Below, piece by piece: positions 59,755 to 64,000 of a stretch of DNA of 64,000 nt. A program made the position numbers and the translations under genes. The notes under the pieces were generated by a model. It ran no database searches. It saw only the letters and a program-made list of their open reading frames with translations, and was not told where the DNA came from. Each line of letters begins with the position of its first letter. The first letter of the stretch is position 1. The stretch is from NCBI RefSeq assembly GCF_014651895.1, contig NZ_BMXT01000002.1, positions 620,001-684,000 on the forward strand, given 5' to 3'. This DNA is from Rhodanobacter panaciterrae (GTDB lineage: Bacteria > Pseudomonadota > Gammaproteobacteria > Xanthomonadales > Rhodanobacteraceae).

Positions 59755-60636
59755 CTAGCCCTGCTCGCGATCGTACGGACTGATCAGGCCATCGGCCGAA
59801 TAGCGCTTGTACTGCCACTGGTACTGCGCAAACGCCAGCTCGACACAGTTCTGCACGCCCTGATTGAGCGCGCAGCAGGCGATGCCAAGATCGGCATCCG
59901 CCAACCCCGGCGCTGCCGGCAGCAGATGGATGCGATAACCCGCCCCACGCGGCAACCGTTCGGCAAATGCAAACAGCACGGTGGCGCCGGTGCGCGCGGC
60001 CAGCCGCGGCAGCAGCACCATGGTCAGCGCCTGGCGACCGAAGAACGGCGCGAACTGGCCCTCGCCGGCACGCGGCTTCTGGTCCGGCAAAATGCCGACC
60101 GTGCCGCCCGCGGCCAGCCGCTTGTACAAGGTACGCACACCGGCACCATCGGCACGTACCTGCTCCGGCGCCAAGGCGCCGCGCACCTTGCGTAGCAGAC
60201 CCTCGATCGCGGCGATCCGCGGCGGCCGGTACAGGATCGCCATCGGCGTCCTGCGGCATAACCAGTAATTCAGCAATTCCCAGCAACCCAAGTGCGGCGC
60301 GGCAATGATCACGCCTTTGCCCGTGGCGAGCGCGGCATCCAGCAAGGCCGCACCGCGCACCTCGCGCACCAGTTCCAGCGCACGCTCGGCACCCGCACCC
60401 CAGACCTTGACGATCTCGCTGGCCGACTTGCCGCTCTCGACCATTACCTCATGCAGCAGCGCCGCCTGCCCTGCATCGTCCAGCGACGGCTGTGCGATGC
60501 GCAGATTCACCGCCGTGTTGTGCACCATCCGACCGCGCCGCCACAGCAGCAGCCGGCCCAGCCCGCCGCCGATACCGTGCAGCACACGTAGCGGCAGCAG
60601 CGCCAGCAGACGCAGCAGGAGATAAAGGAGATACAT
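59755..60636 (-). CDS. LpxL/HtrB-like lysophospholipid acyltransferase
   Basis: 293 residues from ATG 60636; ATG 60648 is possible but its AGG lies only 1 base away. One N-terminal membrane helix (LLYLLLRLLALLPLRVLHGI), then the HX4E motif APHLGCWELLNYW (His about residue 114), ILPDQKPRAG and a C-terminal QWQYKRY. The family adds secondary acyl chains to lipid A or makes related lipids. It lies next to surface-glycan genes, converging on the TPR gene. Confidence 0.87.
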   Translation of the reverse strand: MYLLYLLLRLLALLPLRVLHGIGGGLGRLLLWRRGRMVHNTAVNLRIAQPSLDDAGQAALLHEVMVESGKSASEIVKVWGAGAERALELVREVRGAALLDAALATGKGVIIAAPHLGCWELLNYWLCRRTPMAILYRPPRIAAIEGLLRKVRGALAPEQVRADGAGVRTLYKRLAAGGTVGILPDQKPRAGEGQFAPFFGRQALTMVLLPRLAARTGATVLFAFAERLPRGAGYRIHLLPAAPGLADADLGIACCALNQGVQNCVELAFAQYQWQYKRYSADGLISPYDREQG

Positions 60637-60761
60637 GTCGGCTCGCATCCCTGCAGTTTACGGGAGCCGACCGCAGACACCGAGGCCGCCTCGCCGACCA
60701 GCCATCTTTCGCCACTGTCGACAGCGCCGTAAGCTAGTCGCCTCGCCTCCGCCGTGCCGCC

Positions 60762-61202
60762 ATGATTGCCCTGATTCAGCGCGTAGTGTCAGCCAGTGTC
60801 AGTGTCGGTGACGAAACCGTCGGCGCGATCGGCCCCGGCCTGCTGGCCCTGGTCGCGGTACAGCCGGACGACGGCGAAGCGCAGACCAAGCGCATGCTGG
60901 AACGCCTGCTCGGCTATCGCGTGTTCGCCGACGGCCACGGCAAGATGAATCGTTCGCTCACCGACACCGGCGGCGGCCTGCTGCTGGTCAGCCAGTTCAC
61001 CCTCGCCGCCGACACCCGCTCCGGCATGCGCCCCAGCTTCACCAGTGCAGCGACGCCGGAACACGGCCGACGCTGGTTCGACCGCCTGCTGGAACTGGCA
61101 CGCGTCACGCATCCGGGGGTGGAAACCGGGCGCTTCGGTGCCCATATGGTGATCCAGCTGGTGAACGACGGACCGGTAACTTTCTGGCTCGACACCGGTT
61201 GA
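60762..61202 (+). CDS. dtd: D-aminoacyl-tRNA deacylase Dtd
   Basis: 146 residues. It hydrolyses D-amino acids from tRNA. Starts [20 protein letters not shown] as the family does; [17 protein letters not shown] (about 78-94) and the Gly-Pro motif [10 protein letters not shown] (about 133-142) form the active site. Confidence 0.96.
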   Translation: MIALIQRVVSASVSVGDETVGAIGPGLLALVAVQPDDGEAQTKRMLERLLGYRVFADGHGKMNRSLTDTGGGLLLVSQFTLAADTRSGMRPSFTSAATPEHGRRWFDRLLELARVTHPGVETGRFGAHMVIQLVNDGPVTFWLDTG

Positions 61203-61310
61203 GCAGGCACAGCCGGACCGTGCGTAGCCAGCAATCAGCAAAAACATTGCAAGGTCGTGATCTGGCGCGATTTTTGCGTGTCTCGTTGAAACCTTTTTCC
61301 ACTTGAAAAC

Positions 61311-61339
61311 TGGTCAAAAAAGCAGCACATCGCTATAAT
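61311..61339 (+). promoter_or_regulatory. Sigma-70 promoter of rpoD
   Basis: TGGTCA (61311-61316, 4 of 6) and a perfect TATAAT (61334-61339) with a 17-base spacer, 33 bases before the rpoD ATG. Confidence 0.75.
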
Positions 61340-61371
61340 GTCCGGTTCTTGAACCCCGCGGCGGTCGGTTA

Positions 61372-63255
<1,884 letters not shown>

Positions 63256-63271
63256 GCCTCACTGGCGCCAT

Positions 63272-63307
63272 AACGAAGAAGCCCCGCACATGCGGGGCTT
63301 CTTCGTT
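63272..63307 (+). terminator. Intrinsic terminator of rpoD
   Basis: A 17-bp perfect stem, AACGAAGAAGCCCCGCA and its complement, with loop CA, ending in CTTCTTCGTTT, 16 bases after the rpoD stop. It also serves the converging gene. Confidence 0.9.
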
Positions 63308-63315
63308 TCAGGGGT

Positions 63316-63687
63316 TCAGCCGACGTCGTAGAAGAACTGCTCGCGCACGATCTTGCCGCCATGCACGCGGTACACGCAGATCTCGCTCATGTTCACCCGG
63401 CCACGCCCCTTCATGGTCACGTCCATCGCCATCGCGATGCTGAACCAGTTCTCAGCGATCACCGGCTCGCTCACGTTGCCGCCATGCACGGCCTCGATCA
63501 TCGAACCGAACTGTCGTCCCTTCTCGTAAATCGCCGCCAGTCCCTGCACGCTGCCCAACGCGCCCGGCGGCAAACCGTCCGGCTCGATACTCGCCGCATC
63601 CTCGGCATACAGCTCGCGCTGCGCGTCTTCGTATTTGCCTTCGCGACACAGTTCAACCAGTCGCTTGGCGATCGCCTCGGTCTTCAT
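63316..63687 (-). CDS. SnoaL-like (NTF2-fold) protein
   Basis: 123 residues from ATG 63687 with GGAG 7 bases upstream. Helical start KTEAIAKRLVELCREGKYED then the beta-sheet part: YAEDAASIEP, GLAAIYEKGRQF and GKIVREQFFYDVG, the cone-shaped NTF2/SnoaL fold. No catalytic assignment can be made. Converges on rpoD. Confidence 0.82.
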   Translation of the reverse strand: MKTEAIAKRLVELCREGKYEDAQRELYAEDAASIEPDGLPPGALGSVQGLAAIYEKGRQFGSMIEAVHGGNVSEPVIAENWFSIAMAMDVTMKGRGRVNMSEICVYRVHGGKIVREQFFYDVG

Positions 63688-63791
63688 GCGCACTCTCCGA
63701 TCTGAAGGGAACGTCAAACGTACCCCGGGACGTGATCACGTACAGTGAAGACATCGACGCGTCATCCTCGTGCGCAATGTGCTCTCTACGG

Positions 63792-63797
63792 TAAACT
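63792..63797 (+). promoter_or_regulatory. Candidate -10 box for the tRNA
   Basis: TAAACT ends 14 bases before the mature tRNA 5' end. No good -35 box is seen. Confidence 0.35.
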
Positions 63798-63810
63798 TCC
63801 GCCCTTGCGC

Positions 63811-63886
63811 GGGCCTATAGCTCAATGGTTAGAGCAGAGGACTCATAATCCTTTGGTTCGAGGTTCGAGTCCTCGTGGGCCCACCA
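63811..63886 (+). tRNA. ileX: tRNA-Ile2 (CAU, lysidine-modified)
   Basis: 76 bases with CCA encoded. The acceptor stem GGGCCTA pairs with TGGGCCC (one G-U); T arm CGAGG-TTCGAGT-CCTCG; anticodon CAU at 63844-63846 in a CTCATAA loop. Both elongator Met and Ile2 tRNAs carry CAU. Ile2 is favoured by the TTGGTT-type variable region and by position after rpoD, where E. coli has ileX. Confidence 0.85.
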
Positions 63887-63926
63887 CACATTCGTCCAAT
63901 GGTGTCCGGCCAAGTCCGAGATATCC

Positions 63927-63955
63927 AAGAAACCCCGCGCAATGCGGGGTTTCTT
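63927..63955 (+). terminator. Intrinsic terminator after the tRNA
   Basis: AAGAAACCCCGC pairs with GCGGGGTTTCTT (12 bp, 5-base loop), 40 bases past the tRNA end. The last 45 bases of the window hold nothing recognisable. Confidence 0.85.
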
Positions 63956-64000
63956 GTCTTCAATTATCCGAACGCATCCAATTGCATCCGGCTTGAACGT

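Noticed and set aside
63811-64000. The tRNA as an integration site for a mobile element
   Set aside because: No direct repeat of the tRNA 3' end and no integrase in the remaining bases; the window ends too soon to judge further.

Overview
The window looks like chromosomal sequence from a high-GC gammaproteobacterium of the order Lysobacterales (Xanthomonadales), most likely a Rhodanobacteraceae relative such as Rhodanobacter, Dyella or Luteibacter. This is inferred from the coding bias, the ilvC-ilvG-ilvM-ilvA order, a comF/bio neighbourhood, GDSL autotransporter and V4R-type proteins, and the palindromic repeats typical of that order. Almost everything is core metabolism and information processing. 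I see no prophage, integrase, insertion sequence or CRISPR array.

Layout. 1-6679: branched-chain amino acid operon, ilvD (5' truncated by the window edge), ilvC, a small VOC-like gene, ilvG, ilvM, ilvA. 6776-8740: ubiA, comF (antisense) and a small membrane protein. 8809-13775: biotin genes bioB-bioF-(trhO)-bioH-bioC, preceded by a BirA-like palindrome. 13782-20077: accessory stretch with an orphan gene, an ACT-like/V4R protein, a facing pair of multi-hairpin repeat elements, a low-GC secreted protein, a CurA-type oxidoreductase with a decayed duplicate beside it, and a secreted Pro/His-rich protein with an outer-membrane barrel. 20078-27955: tag, an EamA exporter, a fatty acid hydroxylase-type protein, a PLP dehydratase, an aldose epimerase and pepN. 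28532-36836: mnmG, a GYF/RDD membrane protein, tex, a GDSL autotransporter and a YbaY-like lipoprotein. 37038-48534: purD, an AMP-ligase, tsaC, topA, dprA, a LysM protein, then def-fmt-rsmB. 48647-60636: cell-surface glycan region with two ArnT-type transferases, a Wzy/WaaL-type polymerase or ligase, five glycosyl or glycerophosphate transferases, a UDP-xylose synthase-like SDR, a TPR protein and an LpxL-like acyltransferase. 60762-63955: dtd, rpoD, a SnoaL-like protein and tRNA-Ile2(CAU).

How the genes work together. IlvD/C/GM/A make isoleucine and valine. BioC/H open and close the disguised fatty-acid route to pimeloyl-ACP, and BioF and BioB act at later steps (bioA and bioD are not in the window). 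Def, Fmt and RsmB serve translation. The glycan cluster probably builds or decorates LPS core/O-antigen.

The most unusual observations are: the two facing repeat elements at 15508-16136, each a string of about five hairpins; a 15-nt duplication at 59387-59421 that creates a 7-codon cistron linking an ArnT-type gene to its TPR neighbour by two successive ATGA overlaps; an ArnT homologue lacking the usual acidic pair; an ACT-like/V4R fusion; repeat DNA forming the tail of trhO; and two genes whose -10 box is placed so that transcription would begin at the ATG.
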